64,000 nucleotides of DNA from Rhizophagus irregularis (GCF_026210795.1 NC_089454.1:806001-870000); one strand, 5' to 3'. Positions 1 to 12,582 are shown, numbered from the stretch's first letter. A program made the numbers and translations. Notes: a model not told the origin generated them from the sequence alone.

Positions 1-466
1 ATATATTAATAAAGAATATTTTGTAACATTATCATGTAATTCAACTTGACCGTATTGCGCAAATGCTAATTTATCATCTTTCTTTTTATATATATAAAAA
101 GATCCGGTATGTAACCTTTTTATTTTTTTACCGAAATCAAATGCTACTTTTGGAAATTTCATTGATCAGCCTCAATGCTCAATTAAATTTATTTTGTGGA
201 ACCCAAAAAATTCCATTAACAGTTATTATAATAAATTATAATGACCTACTACCCAACAATTGTAATTGTGAGACAATTAAAAACATATTAAGTAAAAAAA
301 AAAAGTGTGTGAATGCACAATATTTATTATTATTATTATTTTGTAAAACGTTAAAGTTGAATGCGAAAATATATTACACAAAATATGTTGAAAAAAACAG
401 TTTTTTTTCATAATTTGGAAAATTACAATTTTTTTTTCTTTTTTTCTTTTTCTTCTTCTTTTTTTA
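1..466. other. AT-rich non-coding flank, no gene seen
   Basis: This is the 3' flank of the MYND gene on the minus strand. It is dominated by A/T runs and short TTA repeats. The open frames on the plus strand here are low-complexity and unconvincing. Confidence 0.5.
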
Positions 467-1324
467 CTAATGTAATTTTAAATGATTTTTTAAACATTCT
501 CTACTACAACAAGCTACAACTTGACATTTTGAACAAACTAATAAATTCCATATACTTTTTAAATCTTTTGCTTCAAATTTACAAGACGTACAAATTGGCT
601 GTACACGAGGTACACGTGGTTCTAACAAACGGAATTTGGTATGCGCCTTTTTAACCAATTTATCGGCAACTTTCAATTCACATGGACCAACTTTTTCACA
701 TTTATGATAACAATTTACTGCTTCCTTATAATCACCAGTAATTTTACCCTCAATTTCAGCTGTTAAAGCAATACAAAAAGCGATATGAATCCTTAAAGCT
801 TTAATCTTTTGAATTTCTTTACTCATTAAAGTAAGATCTCTTAAATTGTTGTCAATAAATTTCATCACTTTAATTCCATGTTTCCAAATGAGTAAATCAC
901 GTTTATAATTAAAATGAAAACGATATAATTGAGTCAAATCTTCAATAATTTCAAGAATAAGATTTACATTCCATTCTGCATTTGGAATAGTAATAATAAA
1001 TTTTAATGCAATGAAATAATAAGCTGCTGATAACGCGTAATTCGGAATTTGAGAGGAGTTTAAACCTCGAAGATTAATATAACCCAACTTTGCTGCGGAA
1101 TACGGAGAACCAAATTCGGTAGCCAATTTTAAAATTTCTTCAGCCCGATCATATTCATAAGATCTCATTTTACGTCCTGCTTCATTTAAAAGGTCATTAA
1201 TTAAAACTGATGTTTCAGTATTTGAATCATCATTTTCATTTTCTTTAAAAATAGGAAATTGGAATGGTTTTTCATTAGAAATTTGTGAAGAGGCGTAGTC
1301 TTCTTTTGTATTTATTAGACCCAT
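467..1324 (-). CDS. MYND-type zinc-finger protein with helical N-terminal region
   Basis: A single-exon frame of 285 residues. The extreme C-terminus (residues 245-285) has the MYND spacing: Cys245-x2-Cys248, Cys264-x2-Cys267, Cys273-x3-Cys277 and His285. MYND fingers usually bind proline-rich partner peptides, and proteins of this kind are common in these fungi. The region before it (about 25-230) is helix-rich and has motifs such as GSPYSAAKLGYINLRG and YKEAVNCYHKCEK, which resemble TPR/Sel1-like repeats. The stop falls directly on the His ligand, so the last Cys of the canonical H-x3-C is missing. Either the finger is incomplete or a short 3' exon was not recognised: a possible GTAAAA donor overlaps the stop. 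The start is the first ATG and is followed upstream by an A/T-only leader. Function beyond protein binding is unknown. Confidence 0.75.
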   Translation of the reverse strand: MGLINTKEDYASSQISNEKPFQFPIFKENENDDSNTETSVLINDLLNEAGRKMRSYEYDRAEEILKLATEFGSPYSAAKLGYINLRGLNSSQIPNYALSAAYYFIALKFIITIPNAEWNVNLILEIIEDLTQLYRFHFNYKRDLLIWKHGIKVMKFIDNNLRDLTLMSKEIQKIKALRIHIAFCIALTAEIEGKITGDYKEAVNCYHKCEKVGPCELKVADKLVKKAHTKFRLLEPRVPRVQPICTSCKFEAKDLKSIWNLLVCSKCQVVACCSRECLKNHLKLH

Positions 1325-4216
1325 TTTTTATTATTATTATTATTTATTATTATTTTTTTTTAAAAAAAAAAAATTGTTAATAAGATACTTGGGGGATTAC
1401 AAGGGTCTTTTATAAGAAAAATTTTTTTATTCACTTATTTTTTTGGATTTTGTCACATTTTCGTGAGTAACTTTTTTAAAATCCAAATAAAGTAAGACAA
1501 GTAGACAACGTATCTCGAGTGAGGTCTTGTGAGGTCACGTTCAATAAGATATTCCTAACAAACAAAACAATAAAAAAAATTGATTGTATTGCTCGATCAC
1601 AATCACAAAATTCCTGATAAGAGATCTCAATAATACTTTAAAATCATAATATATTTCTTATCTGTTCTAAAAATATATAAATAAATATATGTATATACTT
1701 ATTTATTTATATTATTTATATTTTTATTTTTCAAGCAAAAACAAGAATAAATTATAATTTTGAGATAATGAATATAATGAACCAAAGAGAATCAAGCAAA
1801 TTTTTTTTTTAAAGTTATAAATAACGAATCAAAATCAAATGTTTTTTTTTTTTTTGCGGCTTTTAATGGTAAATAAAATAATGATTTTCACGTATTTTAA
1901 TAAAACCTTGAATATAACGTGCTTTTATTGTTGTTATGAGAGATAATATAATATATATATCAAAAAAAAAAAAAATATTAAAGCCATGTGGGAACGGGAA
2001 AACGTTTCCATTAATATTATTCGACTTTCCTTTATTTAAAGTAAAAAAATGAAATATTGTGTGGGAGTTTTCTTTATCCTCATTTTCCGAAATAATTGAA
2101 TCACGTACACAAAAACCTTAAATCATCGGTGCTAAATTTTTACACGTTAGACAATTGATAATCAAATTATTATAATCATTTTTCCCGATTTGCGCAAATT
2201 TAAATGGTAAGCTGATTAGTAATAATTTAAAGAAAAATAAAGAAAAAATGAAATAAAAAAGAAGGTTTTTTTTTTTAAAAAAAAAAACAATGAATGAATA
2301 AAAATAATAATAATAATAAATATTTTCAAAAAATGATAAATTTAATAAATATCCGAAATTTTTTTACATAAGACATTTAATTTTTTATTACGTGAGGGCT
2401 AAAGATGGGCATACGGGCATTACAGAAAAAAAGTGGCGGCAAATTACATATGTCGATCCCTTTGGATCATGAACTTCAAAGAACAATAAGGAAACATGTC
2501 CCTTTATAATCCGCAGAAAAATCTAGATTTTTATAATAATATTTTTTCTTCTAATAAAAATTTGGGCTAAGTCTGTGTAATGATTATTATCAAATTACAT
2601 TTAAGGCAGCAAAAAAAAAATGACAATAATATATATATATTATACATATATATCAAAAAAGATCATCATTAAAAAGTCCAAGATTCTAATATTCGAATAA
2701 CGGGTTAATCAATTTGTTATTGCGCCATTGTTTAACATTAAACATAATAATATATGTAAATTAAAATTAAAAACCTTTTCTTTTTGATTGCCTTATTTCG
2801 AGTGGAATTTCTACTATTCCGATTTATATTACACAATGGAAAAATAATTTGTATATTTGTACAATAATATAATTATTTTCAATGGGTTGGGTATTTCCAA
2901 AAATGATTTTATAAATTTTATAACCAAATTCACAAAATTCTTTCCAATTTTTTTATTTTTTTGCGGATAAATGATTTGACCGTATGTTAATCGTATAATT
3001 TTAATTTTTAATTCGTAGGAAGCCCAAAAACTGTCCTGCATTCACCCAATATTAGCCCAATTGTAGGTAAGGTTGATTGTTACACGAAATAATAACGGAT
3101 GAAACGTAAACATTTACGTTGGAATAAAAAAATTTTAAAATGGTTTAATTGAAAGTAAAAAATTTTTAATTCAAAATGATCAATGTTTATGTCTTTAGAA
3201 TTAAAGTGTTTTTTTGTTTATAATAAAAAGATCATTAGCAAAACAATTTTTTTTTATTTTAAAAAAAACATCGTCATATAATGCTAATATTAGTGACGTA
3301 ATATTTTATAAGTTATTACGGTTTGTATTACATACAATAACTATGAAATAAAATGGATAAATTTTATAACAGTTTTCATTTTTTAAATATGTAATCACTG
3401 CAAGTTTTTTTTTTATTCTCACAGTTTTTTTATTCTCACAATTTTTATGCTGAAATATGCTGAAAGAAATTCAAAAATAAATTCAAATAAATTCAGAATA
3501 TCATGCCCTTAAATATAATTATCTTGTAGTTAAGAGCTAGAACGAGATATTCTTGTTATCTTTATTCGCTCCAAAAAATAAAAAAATTTAAGGTTGGGGT
3601 AGTTAATCTAGGAATTCTTCAAGGAACTTTCTATCGTAGCGAATTTTGATTGTAAAATTACATTATCTTCTTTACCTCACTTTTTATGTAATTTATTTGC
3701 GTGTGAAAATTTTCTTCAACCCTATTTAACCCTATTGTTATGTGTACCTTATCAGTTAATCTTTAATTTTAAAGGTTCGTATAAACCTATGATATTACTT
3801 TTTTGTGTCACAAGTGTCACAAAATAATGAATCAAAAGTAAACAATGTAGAGAATGATTAGTTTGTTTTGTTGGGGCGTTAAATTTTTTTCGTCTAGAAC
3901 ATGGGAAAATTCCCCCAATATTAAAATTACGTCGGAATGAGGCATCATTTTATGGTAAATTCTCCGTAATTTTCCGTTAATTGATCATAAAGCGTGTAAC
4001 AATCTCCACGAGTTCCATTTTGGTAAATTGCGTCCGAGTTATTCCGTTTTTAAAGTACAATTAACTTTTGCCCTTTCCTTTCGAGGTAAATTAGAACGAT
4101 CAATCCAGTAGAATTTCCTTAATTATATTTTACTCAAATTTATTTAAATAGGGAACATTCGGCCTCAAATTTATGGATCTACCACAAAAAGGGAAATAGA
4201 AATATTTTTTACAATC
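1325..4216. other. Intergenic region between divergent MYND and NRAMP genes
   Basis: 2.9 kb of AT-rich DNA with many homopolymer A and T tracts and short AT repeats. It must hold both promoters. No coding frame, RNA gene or mobile element was recognised. Confidence 0.5.
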
Positions 4217-6114
4217 ATGAATTATCCGACAAAAGATAGTTTGGTTGTATCTCAATTACAAGAATATGATTTCAATTCAAATATATCTAATAATTCTCTT
4301 AACGACCCTACAAGAAATCTTGGATCTGTAAAAGATGAAAAATTCGATGTAGCGACTAAAGATAATGTTAAAGTTAAAAAGAATCAAAACGTTAAAGATA
4401 AATTATCCACATTTTTAGCAAATTTTAAAAAATTTTTAGGATTTGTGGGTCCAGGTTATGGTAAGTTAAAAAAGTTATTTTTTAAAGGAAAAGTTGGTTA
4501 AGGATTTGATAATATTAATAATATTGATGATTTTTAGTTATTGCGGTCGGTTATCTTGACCCTGGTAATTGGGCAACTGACCTTACCGGTATTTTTTCTT
4601 CTTTTTTACCAATATTCGTTTTATATATATATTCTTTTTTTTTTTACATTAATACTTTTTTTGATTAAGGCGGTTCACGATTTGGTTATTCCCTTTTATT
4701 CATCATCTTTTGTTCTAATTTGTTTGCCATGTTATTACAAAGTTTGTCGATTAAATTGGGTGTCGTTACAGGAATGGGTAAGTTAAATTATATGTCCAGT
4801 TTTGATTCCGGTTTAAATGATGAAATTATTAAAATTTTTTTTTTTTTAATAGATTTGGCTCAAGCTTGCAAACATTTTTTCCCTAAATATCTAAATTATT
4901 TTCTTTACGCATTATGTGAATGCGCAATCATTGCTACAGATTTAGCAGAAGTTATTGGAAGTGCAATCGCTCTTAAAATGTTATTTAATTTACCTTTACC
5001 TTGGGGAGTTGCAATTACAGCTTTAGACGTCATGATCATATTATTTGTTTATCGTGATAATAGTATGAAAGCATCTCGAATATTGGAATCTCTTGTAATG
5101 TTATTAGTAGGAGCTGTTGGAATATGTTTTCTTTTAGAATTGGTTTATTCTCAACCTAATTCTACTGATGTTTTAAAAGGTTATTTACCTAGTCCAGGAA
5201 TTTTTACAAATGCTGAACAATTATATATAGCTATAGGAATTATAGGTGCTACAGTTATGCCACATAATTTATATTTACATTCACATTTAGTCAAAGTAAG
5301 AAAAGATCAAGAATTAGAAAATAATAATCATAAAATAGGACAAGATATTGGAACAGATATAAAAACCTTTAAATCAATTATAACAAAATTAATGAATCTT
5401 TCAGTAATAGATTCTTCTGTAGCTTTAACTTTTGCTTTATTTGTTAATTCATCAATTTTAATAGTAGCGGCATCAAATTTTTATTATAAAAATTCTCAAG
5501 AAAATGTTGCAACATTATTTGATGCTCATGCTTTATTAACAAGATATCTTGGAACTCCTGCTGGTACAATTTTTGCTTTAGCTTTATTAATAGCAGGTCA
5601 AAGTTCTACTTTAACAGCTACTATAGCAGGACAAATTGTTATGGAAGGTTTTATGGGTTGGAAAATTCGTGCTTGGGTAAGAAGACTTTTAACTCGTATG
5701 TTTGCTATTGTACCAGCTATGATTATAGCTATAGTTAGTGGTGAAAATGGTTTAAATGATACATTGGTTGCTAGTCAAGTTGCTTTAAGTATTCAACTTC
5801 CTTTCGCTGTTATACCTTTAGTTTATTTTACTAGTAGTAAAAAATGTATGAAAGTTAATGTAAGAGATGCATTTAAAAAAGTTGAAACAAATGATGATGA
5901 TTTAAGAGTTGAAGAAAATAATAATAATAAAAATGATGATGATGATGATGATACTAGAATAACTATAGAACAAAAGGAATCAAGTCCATACGTAATATTC
6001 CGTAATACTATGGTAATAATTATACTTGCTAGTATAGTTAGCTTTATTATTCTTGGATTAGATACTTATCTTGTTGTTGCGACAATTAAAGGAGCGATTG
6101 AAGGTACTTTGTAA
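4217..6114 (+). CDS. NRAMP-family divalent metal transporter (Smf/DMT-like), 4 exons
   Basis: A proton-coupled importer of Mn2+/Fe2+ and similar ions, in the plasma or an internal membrane. Exons read as 4217-4460, 4538-4588, 4670-4777 and 4853-6114. All junctions are GT-AG and keep frame, giving 554 residues, normal for the family. The first transmembrane metal site DPGNW is at residues 89-93 and is split from the preceding GPGY by intron 1. The TM6 site GATVMPHN is at 266-273. The consensus transport signature starts GQSSTLTATIAGQ at 383. These are the metal-binding segments of NRAMP proteins. The N-terminus (1-70) is polar, and an Asn/Asp-rich loop (DDDDDD) precedes the last helix. The introns are 75-81 bp, short and T-rich. 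The 3' side runs into repeats resembling the last codons. Which metal is carried cannot be told from sequence. Confidence 0.95.
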
Positions 6115-6310
6115 AGGGGGGGGATTTTAAGGAAGTGATGAACTATAGGAGCGATTCAAGGTGTTGAAATTAAAGTGAACTTTAGGAGCGATTCTTTAAA
6201 GGAAGTGACTTTTGTAAAAGAATGAACTTTAGGAACGACTCAAGGTGCTGGAATTAAAGGAAGTGATTTTGTAAAAGAAAACTTTAGGAACAATTTAAGG
6301 TTTTTATAAG
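6088..6310 (+). repeat. Degenerate tandem repeat overlapping the NRAMP stop codon
   Basis: The motif GGAGCGATTGAAGGT, which encodes the last residues of the transporter (6091), recurs in altered form at about 6148, 6185, 6231 and 6287. The copies are interleaved with AAAGGAAGTGA and TTTTGTAAAAGAA blocks. At least four decayed copies follow the stop, so the end of the gene and its 3' UTR arose by, or seeded, tandem duplication. Confidence 0.7.
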
Positions 6311-7855
6311 AAAAAAAAAATGGTGAACTTTATGAGCGATGATAAAAACTTGTACAATAATTATACATTATTACATTATTAAATTTAATAGAAATCAATA
6401 AAATACTATATTATTAACAATTTATTACAATTTATGATTCACGATTTATTATTTCCGATTTATAATTTTATAATCTATTATTTATGTAATTCCGATTTAA
6501 TTATTTCCGAATTTATTATTTCCGATTTATTATTTATTATTTCATTATTTTCCGATTTACGACTGCGGGGTATAATAATTTGGGGATATCGGATTTCGAC
6601 CGATCTCCATAATATCTCCATAATATCTCCATAATATCTGTTAATAACATACTTTATAAGGCTATAACCCCCATTTCAATAATTAGAATGTTTATTGAAA
6701 CTTTATTTTGGTATTACAAAAATAAAAAAACTTGATTTTAAGAAATCGTGTAAACAAATTGTTTAAGGAAAGTATTATCCAAATTTATATATATATTTTG
6801 TCGTGTGAAAAATTAATTAATCGAATGAAAAACGATGAAAGTATGAAACTTTTAACAGAAATCATTTTTAATTGGTTCTTTTTTTTTCGCGGGTAATCGG
6901 TATAATCGGTAATACTTGATTTTTTTTTTTTATCCTAAAAACGAAAAATAATATATTCATGTGAAAAAAAAAGTCGTTTTTTTAAATATATCCATATTTA
7001 GATAGTTACTTTTTTTTTATTTTTCATCGGAAGATAATAATTATAACATACCGGTATTACATGTTATTGTATGGGATGTACAGGTTTATTTGATAAAAAT
7101 TTTTTGGTATCGGAATGAATATTCCTTTTTTTTTATGATTTCGGAATAAAATCGGAGTAAAAAAAAAAACCGGAATAAAAACTCCCTTTGATTAAAAAAA
7201 TTGTGACTTGAATCTTTTGATCAGATGAACATTTTTTAAAAATAACATGATGAAAAACGGGAAATACGGGATTGACGATTTTTTTTTAATATGTGTTACG
7301 GACGCGAAAAATTTTCTCACTAATAGGAAAATCCTTAATTGAAGTACATATAATTAACTGAAGTACATATAAAAAACAATTGTAAATCTTTAATAATAAA
7401 GTTTAAGATTTTTGTAACAGGTAATTCATTGGTTTAAAAAAGAAGAAATGGTTTTAATTGGAGATTTTTAGAAATGATGACGAACATCAAAGAATAAAGA
7501 TGTACGACATACCTAAATTTATTAATAGCATACAAACAAAAACATTTATATATTTAGATGGTAGCCCCTTACATCCACGTTGTGATCTAAGATTAAAAGT
7601 TATTGGTTTTTCAATGATAATTTAGAAAAAAAGATTTATTTACTATATAATATTATTATACATATACATACATTTTGTATATATACATACACAGTACATC
7701 TATTTTTTTTTTCTTCTTTTAAAAAAATATTTAAAAAAATAGAAATAATTAAAATTAATATTCTCTTAATATCATCTCTCAAATTCAACTTATTTTTTCA
7801 AAAAAAAAAACTGGTTTTTTTTTAAAATAATAATAATAATATACAAATAAAAAAA
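6311..7855. other. Intergenic, with small simple repeats
   Basis: At 6430-6560 there is a loose repeat of TTTATTATTTCCGA. At 6603-6639 there are three copies of the 11-mer ATCTCCATAAT. The rest is AT-rich with T-runs. No gene was recognised. Confidence 0.55.
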
Positions 7856-8729
7856 ATGATTTTACCTATTGAAATTATTTCTGAAATATTTAATAATCTT
7901 TCAACTAGATTATTATGCAGATATTCTGTTGTCTCTCGTAATGTAAATCATGAAATAAAAAAAATAATTGTAAAAAGGTTTAATAATGTATTTTTAGATT
8001 CCGATAAACGTTTATTGGTAAGTAGATTCATAATTCATAAAGACAAAGTTTTTTTTTTTTATCAAAATATAATAAACCAATTAAATTAAATTATTCTTTA
8101 TTAAGGTGTACATGTCAAGATACGATTTACTCGAATTATCACAAGTTTATTACGCATTTGATTTGGGATTTAAATCTTTAAATACCGAAAATTTAAATTC
8201 AATATTTTCAATTTATCAAAAACCATCATCATCATATAAATTTAATCATGCTCCATTAGGATTAAAATTACGTGGTGGGGGTGTGTTTAATAATAAACCA
8301 TTAAATTCTTGTATAACATATTTGGGATGGGGAGCAACATCGGAAGAAAAGGAGGCTAGAATATATATTTTTGATTCGGACATTTCTCATACAAATGACA
8401 TTTCACCGTGTTATTATGTTACAAATGGAAAATTAATTACACCTATAGATGGTTGTAAATCAAGTAAAGGATCATGGAGTTCTTCCTTATTACAAAAGAA
8501 TAAAAAAAAAATACCTAAAACTGAATTTTCTGGTACAAATGAATTAAATGATAATATAGGAATCTCTTATGCGATTGGCATGTTGAAATATGTTTCAATT
8601 AAGGCTGATGCACTATTGGTTGCTTATGAGGAAAAGAAAAGAGATAAATCTTCAACAGGTGTAAAATATTTAATAATGAGTGGTGGTGAACAACATTTGA
8701 AACAAAAGAAAACTTGTATTATTTCTTAA
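7856..8729 (+). CDS. F-box-like protein with C-terminal CAAX prenylation motif, 2 exons
   Basis: Exon 1 is 7856-8017 and exon 2 is 8106-8729. The 88-bp GTAAGT...AAG intron keeps frame, giving 261 residues. Residues 2-40 (LPIEIISEIFNNL then a Leu/Val/Ser-rich helix) fit an F-box, the segment that binds Skp1 in SCF ubiquitin ligases. Residues about 85-240 form a Gly/Ser-rich domain that I do not recognise. The protein ends KKTCIIS: Cys-aliphatic-aliphatic-Ser after a lysine-rich stretch, a classical CAAX box with a Ser end that usually favours farnesylation. If modified, it would tether the protein to a membrane. The F-box call rests on a weak motif. The CAAX box is plain in the sequence. Confidence 0.7.
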
Positions 8730-9978
8730 TTCGGGAATTGTGGCGAATTGTATTTTTTTTTTTCTTCTTCTTTTCTGTATTTTAATACTTCCTTTTTGTT
8801 AAATAATTAAAAGTTACATAAATTACATACATAAATATTTTCATTGATATTTTCTTATATCGAAACAAAAAAGAATTATATTATATTGAATTTTGAAACA
8901 TATTTACAATTTTTTTTTTTATTGGTTTATAAACATTATCTGCAAAAAAATAAATTGACTTGTTACCCATTTTCGTAAAATATAAATAAGATTTTGAATT
9001 CGGCCGTAAAAAAAAGAGTAACGCAAAAAAAAAAAAAAAGTTTATTTGTTTGTTGTAACTAGGATAAACTTCTTACTAAAAATCAATTTGTTCGATTTAT
9101 AGTAGTGTCACAGGCAGTGCCACTGCATTGCCTGCAACGGTCAACGGGTGCAACAAGAAGGTAAATCATTTATGCGGGATGAAAGTATTGACCAACATTA
9201 TAGTAATTTTAGTAATTCTAGTAATTCGGCCATGAAAAGTTGTTAACTTATCACGTGAAATATATGTGACGTAAGTTTTATAAGCGGGGAGGACTCTAAA
9301 AATACTTTGTGAGAAACGAAGATCACGTGGAGATTTCCGTCTACACGCGATCAGTCAGTCACTGTAAATGATCAATTCACATTTCAAAATTAAAATTAAA
9401 CTTCTCGTTTCACAAATAATTAATAAACGTTACTTCGTTACGTCGTCACATTTCACAAATTTCACAAAAAAATTGCTAATATTTTTAATATTTTAAATAC
9501 TTTTATCTCTCCGGACATACTTTTTCCTAGTGTAACGTCGTAATTTGAACGTTTTCCCCTTAAAAAAATTACGCATAAACTGATAGCATATATCTGTCAT
9601 TAATCATCCTATCATATAATTCCATCTAGAAGTGCATTGATGATCTTGGTAACATACATGAAACATTTCATGGGGGATAACATTTAAAATTTGGATGAAA
9701 CAAACTTAATTAAATTTAGGGAACAAATAAAACTCATTTAATTTATTTCATTTATTTTTATTTAATATTTTCTTTACTAGCAAGAAAAAAATAAAAAAAT
9801 AAAGAAAAAGTAGAGAAAAATATAAATTAGGATAATTTGATAAAATTATTAAAATTATTATAAATTTGATCGTTTATACATCTAAATAAAGAACAATATA
9901 TATTTCTTTGTGTTACAAAATTTTTTCTAAAATGATTAAAATAAATTATTCTTAAAAAAATTTTATTCGCAAAAAAAA
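8730..9978. other. Intergenic between convergent genes, no feature recognised
   Basis: 1.25 kb of AT-rich DNA. CACGTG E-box-like hexamers occur near 9254 (CACGTG within ATCACGTGAAA) and 9324, but none can be tied to a start. No RNA gene or element was seen. Confidence 0.45.
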
Positions 9979-10182
9979 TTAGAAAGCGAATAAAGATGTG
10001 AATAACATAATGGCAAAACTTATGAATGACAATTCAATTGTCGAAGAAGAGGAACTATAACTGCTGCCATATTGACGTTTATACATTGAAGTGGGTTCCA
10101 ATTGTTGAGTTTCTTCAGCAAGAGTCAAAGTAAATGCGATGAAAAGGACAGCGAGGAAAGCAAGAGTTGATGATGAACGCAT
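9979..10182 (-). CDS. Small secreted, possibly GPI-anchored peptide with Kex2 site
   Basis: A single-exon frame of 67 residues. Residues 1-22 form a clear signal peptide with a hydrophobic core and an Ala end at LTLA. A dibasic Lys35-Arg36 fits a Kex2 processing site. Residues 40-47 are a Ser/Tyr run, and 51-67 are hydrophobic to the end. A Ser-rich spacer followed by a hydrophobic tail is the layout of a GPI-anchor signal. The predicted mature piece would be only about 25 residues, or about 12 after Kex2 cleavage. Possible roles are a wall-surface peptide or an apoplastic signal or effector; nothing in the sequence decides. A TATA-like box lies 114 bp upstream. The coding bias is richer in GC than its surroundings, which supports a real gene. 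Confidence 0.7.
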   Translation of the reverse strand: MRSSSTLAFLAVLFIAFTLTLAEETQQLEPTSMYKRQYGSSYSSSSSTIELSFISFAIMLFTSLFAF

Positions 10183-10295
10183 GTTTATTAAAGTTTTTTA
10201 GTTTTTTCGAAATTTTTGGAATTTTTGGAATTTTTTGGAATTTTTTTTTATAAATTTGAATTTAAATTTTTTTTTTCGAAAAAGAAATGTTTGCG

Positions 10296-10303
10296 TATTT
10301 ATA
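10296..10303 (-). promoter_or_regulatory. TATA-like box of the small secreted peptide gene
   Basis: TATAAATA on the minus strand, about 114 bp upstream of the ATG at 10182, inside a GTTATAAATACGC context less AT-monotonous than its surroundings. Confidence 0.4.
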
Positions 10304-11917
10304 ACAATTTTTACGAAACGAAAATTACACGAGGAATCAAAAGTTTGAGTGTAACATTAAATTAATAACGCGACTCATAATTTTTAATATTTGTAAATTT
10401 GGTTAGATTGAGTCTTGGCTGAGACAAATATGAAACTGGGAGTATAATTTTAATTAGGGTTTAACTAATAAAAGATTAGCTTCCGTTGAAGATGACAAGT
10501 TCAAAATAGGGACCAATCGGAATAATTGGCGCAGTAATACCGGTACAAAAATTTTTATGGATAAAAATATTTCATTTTTTTTATTAAAAATCGATTAAAA
10601 AAAAATAAAAACGTAATACGTAAGATAAAATAAATTATAAAAGAAATGAAAAATATTTTATCAATAAAATTTTTCTAAAAAAAAAAAATAAATTATTTAA
10701 TTAAAATATATAAAAATATAAAAGATAATTCGAATATACTTACTTTTTCAGACATTAACACCGGTAATTATTACACGGAAGCGGAAGCGGAAACGGAACA
10801 AGTCGATTAAATAAGTCGGTTAATGTTTGAACGAAATAAAACAAGCATAATCATATCAACGAGCTCGAATGTATTTATCTTCAAAGGAAAATCCATGATA
10901 GACGCAAAAACTTAAATTTTTATCTTAGACTAAAAAGAAAAATATATAAATTATTAGAAAGATAAATAGAAATAATATAAAAATATATATTATGTAAATA
11001 TATAAAATAAAAAGTTCAATAATTCCAACCTCGGGAAAAAAAAGTAAGTATCATATAAAATTGTTCATATTTCATAATTTTTTCATAAAATAATATAATT
11101 TTTTTTTTTTTGAAAAAATTCTTCTTTTATCGTTCAGATTATTTATACAAAAAAAATTTCTAAATTTCCAAGTTTCTATTTTCTTCTTTTTCGATTGTTT
11201 TAAAAAAGAAAAAAAAAATCTATAAACAAAAAAGAAAAGGTTCTTATTTGTGTACTATCTTTTACCAATTTAATTGTCGTGCATTGGTTTTTTTAAGTAC
11301 GGATTTTCCTAAACGCGTCTGATTCGTCTTTTTGTATACGTAATTATAAATGACGTATCTGATAACAAGATAATGTCTCTTCAAGTTTAAAGCTTTTTTT
11401 AAAAATTAAAAATTCTGTAAACAATGGACGTTAATGTAACATTAAAATGATCAATATCGCGTATTTTAGCGTGGATCGTAATCAATAAATCGCCAATAAA
11501 ATATGGTACGGCATAACTGACATATTCGGCATATTCGGCATATTTGATATTTCGTATGATGTCAAAATATGCAAAATAATATTTTTTTTTTTCTTCTTAT
11601 CCGATTCATCCCAAATGTTTAAAAATAAAATTATTCATATTTTTTATGATTGTTGCAAAAAATGTTCCAAAATGTTCATATTTTTATGATTGTTGCTACA
11701 TTTTTGTTATTTATTTATTTATTTATTCATTTATTGTGAATTTATGATGACTAATGTATTTTTAACGTAGAAGAATTTTTGTTTTTTTTTTTGGGATGAT
11801 AATTAAATATTTTGTCCATTGTTTGGAGAAGATTCCCAATATAACCAATATACCCAAAGTAACCATAAATAAGGAAACTGGGCGAATATATATATGTATA
11901 TATATATATATACACAG
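10304..11917. other. Intergenic, nothing recognised
   Basis: AT-rich spacer with a short GCGGAAGCGGAAACGGA purine repeat near 10782 and long A/T runs. No coding exon or RNA was seen. Confidence 0.45.
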
Positions 11918-12029
11918 ATTATCTTATATATTCTTAGTTTAAAGTTCAAGATTGGATTATCATTATATTCTTGGTTTAAAGTTCAAGATTGGATTATCTT
12001 ATAGTATTCTTGGTTTTAAAGTTCCAATA
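11918..12029. repeat. Three-copy tandem repeat, about 37 bp unit
   Basis: Units contain TTCTTGGTTTAAAGTTCAAG followed by ATTGGATTATC. Two copies are nearly identical and the third is decayed. An 88-codon open frame from 11952 starts inside it and looks accidental. Confidence 0.65.
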
Positions 12030-12582
12030 TTCGAATTCCTCCTATTCATTCCTTACGTCATATTTGCATTATTCATGATAATAGACAAACCAATAAATTG
12101 TTTAATGGATTTCGTTGATTATTTCGTTTTTTTTAATTATTGTGATTATTTACCAATAGACAATCGTAACTTTACGTTTAAGGAAAGAAATTTATTTATT
12201 GTCTATCCCTCTAAGTAACTGGGAATGGCTCATATATTCTATCATTAAAGTTTTAGTATGTGTGTTACCGATTAAATAATCAAAACAATCCCTAAAATAT
12301 GACAAATTAGAATAGAGAAAATTCGAATCGTTCGTTAATAAAATTTTCCAATTTTATACAATTATGATTGGATAATCTTTCTTTTAAAATGATAAAAATG
12401 GTAAAGCTTCTATTAAGCTTTGTATTCACGCCTTATAATCCAGATAAGGAAATCGCAATGTAATGATCGACTATGACAAGTGACAACCCATGGAACAACG
12501 GTTTTTTTTTTTTTATCGATTTTATCGATTATCAAAATTATCAAAATAAAAAAAAAAAATTTTTTTTTTTTTCTTTCCCATA
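12030..12582. other. Upstream region of the release-factor gene
   Basis: AT-rich spacer with A/T homopolymers directly before the ATG at 12583. Nothing else was recognised. Confidence 0.4.

Noticed and set aside
63-413. 116-codon open frame at the window start
   Set aside because: AT-driven composition (Leu/Ile/Tyr/Asn/Lys), no motif, and it runs through homopolymers.
11952-12218. 88-codon open frame
   Set aside because: Starts inside a tandem repeat, has AT-driven composition and no supporting feature; the hydrophobic run is not enough.
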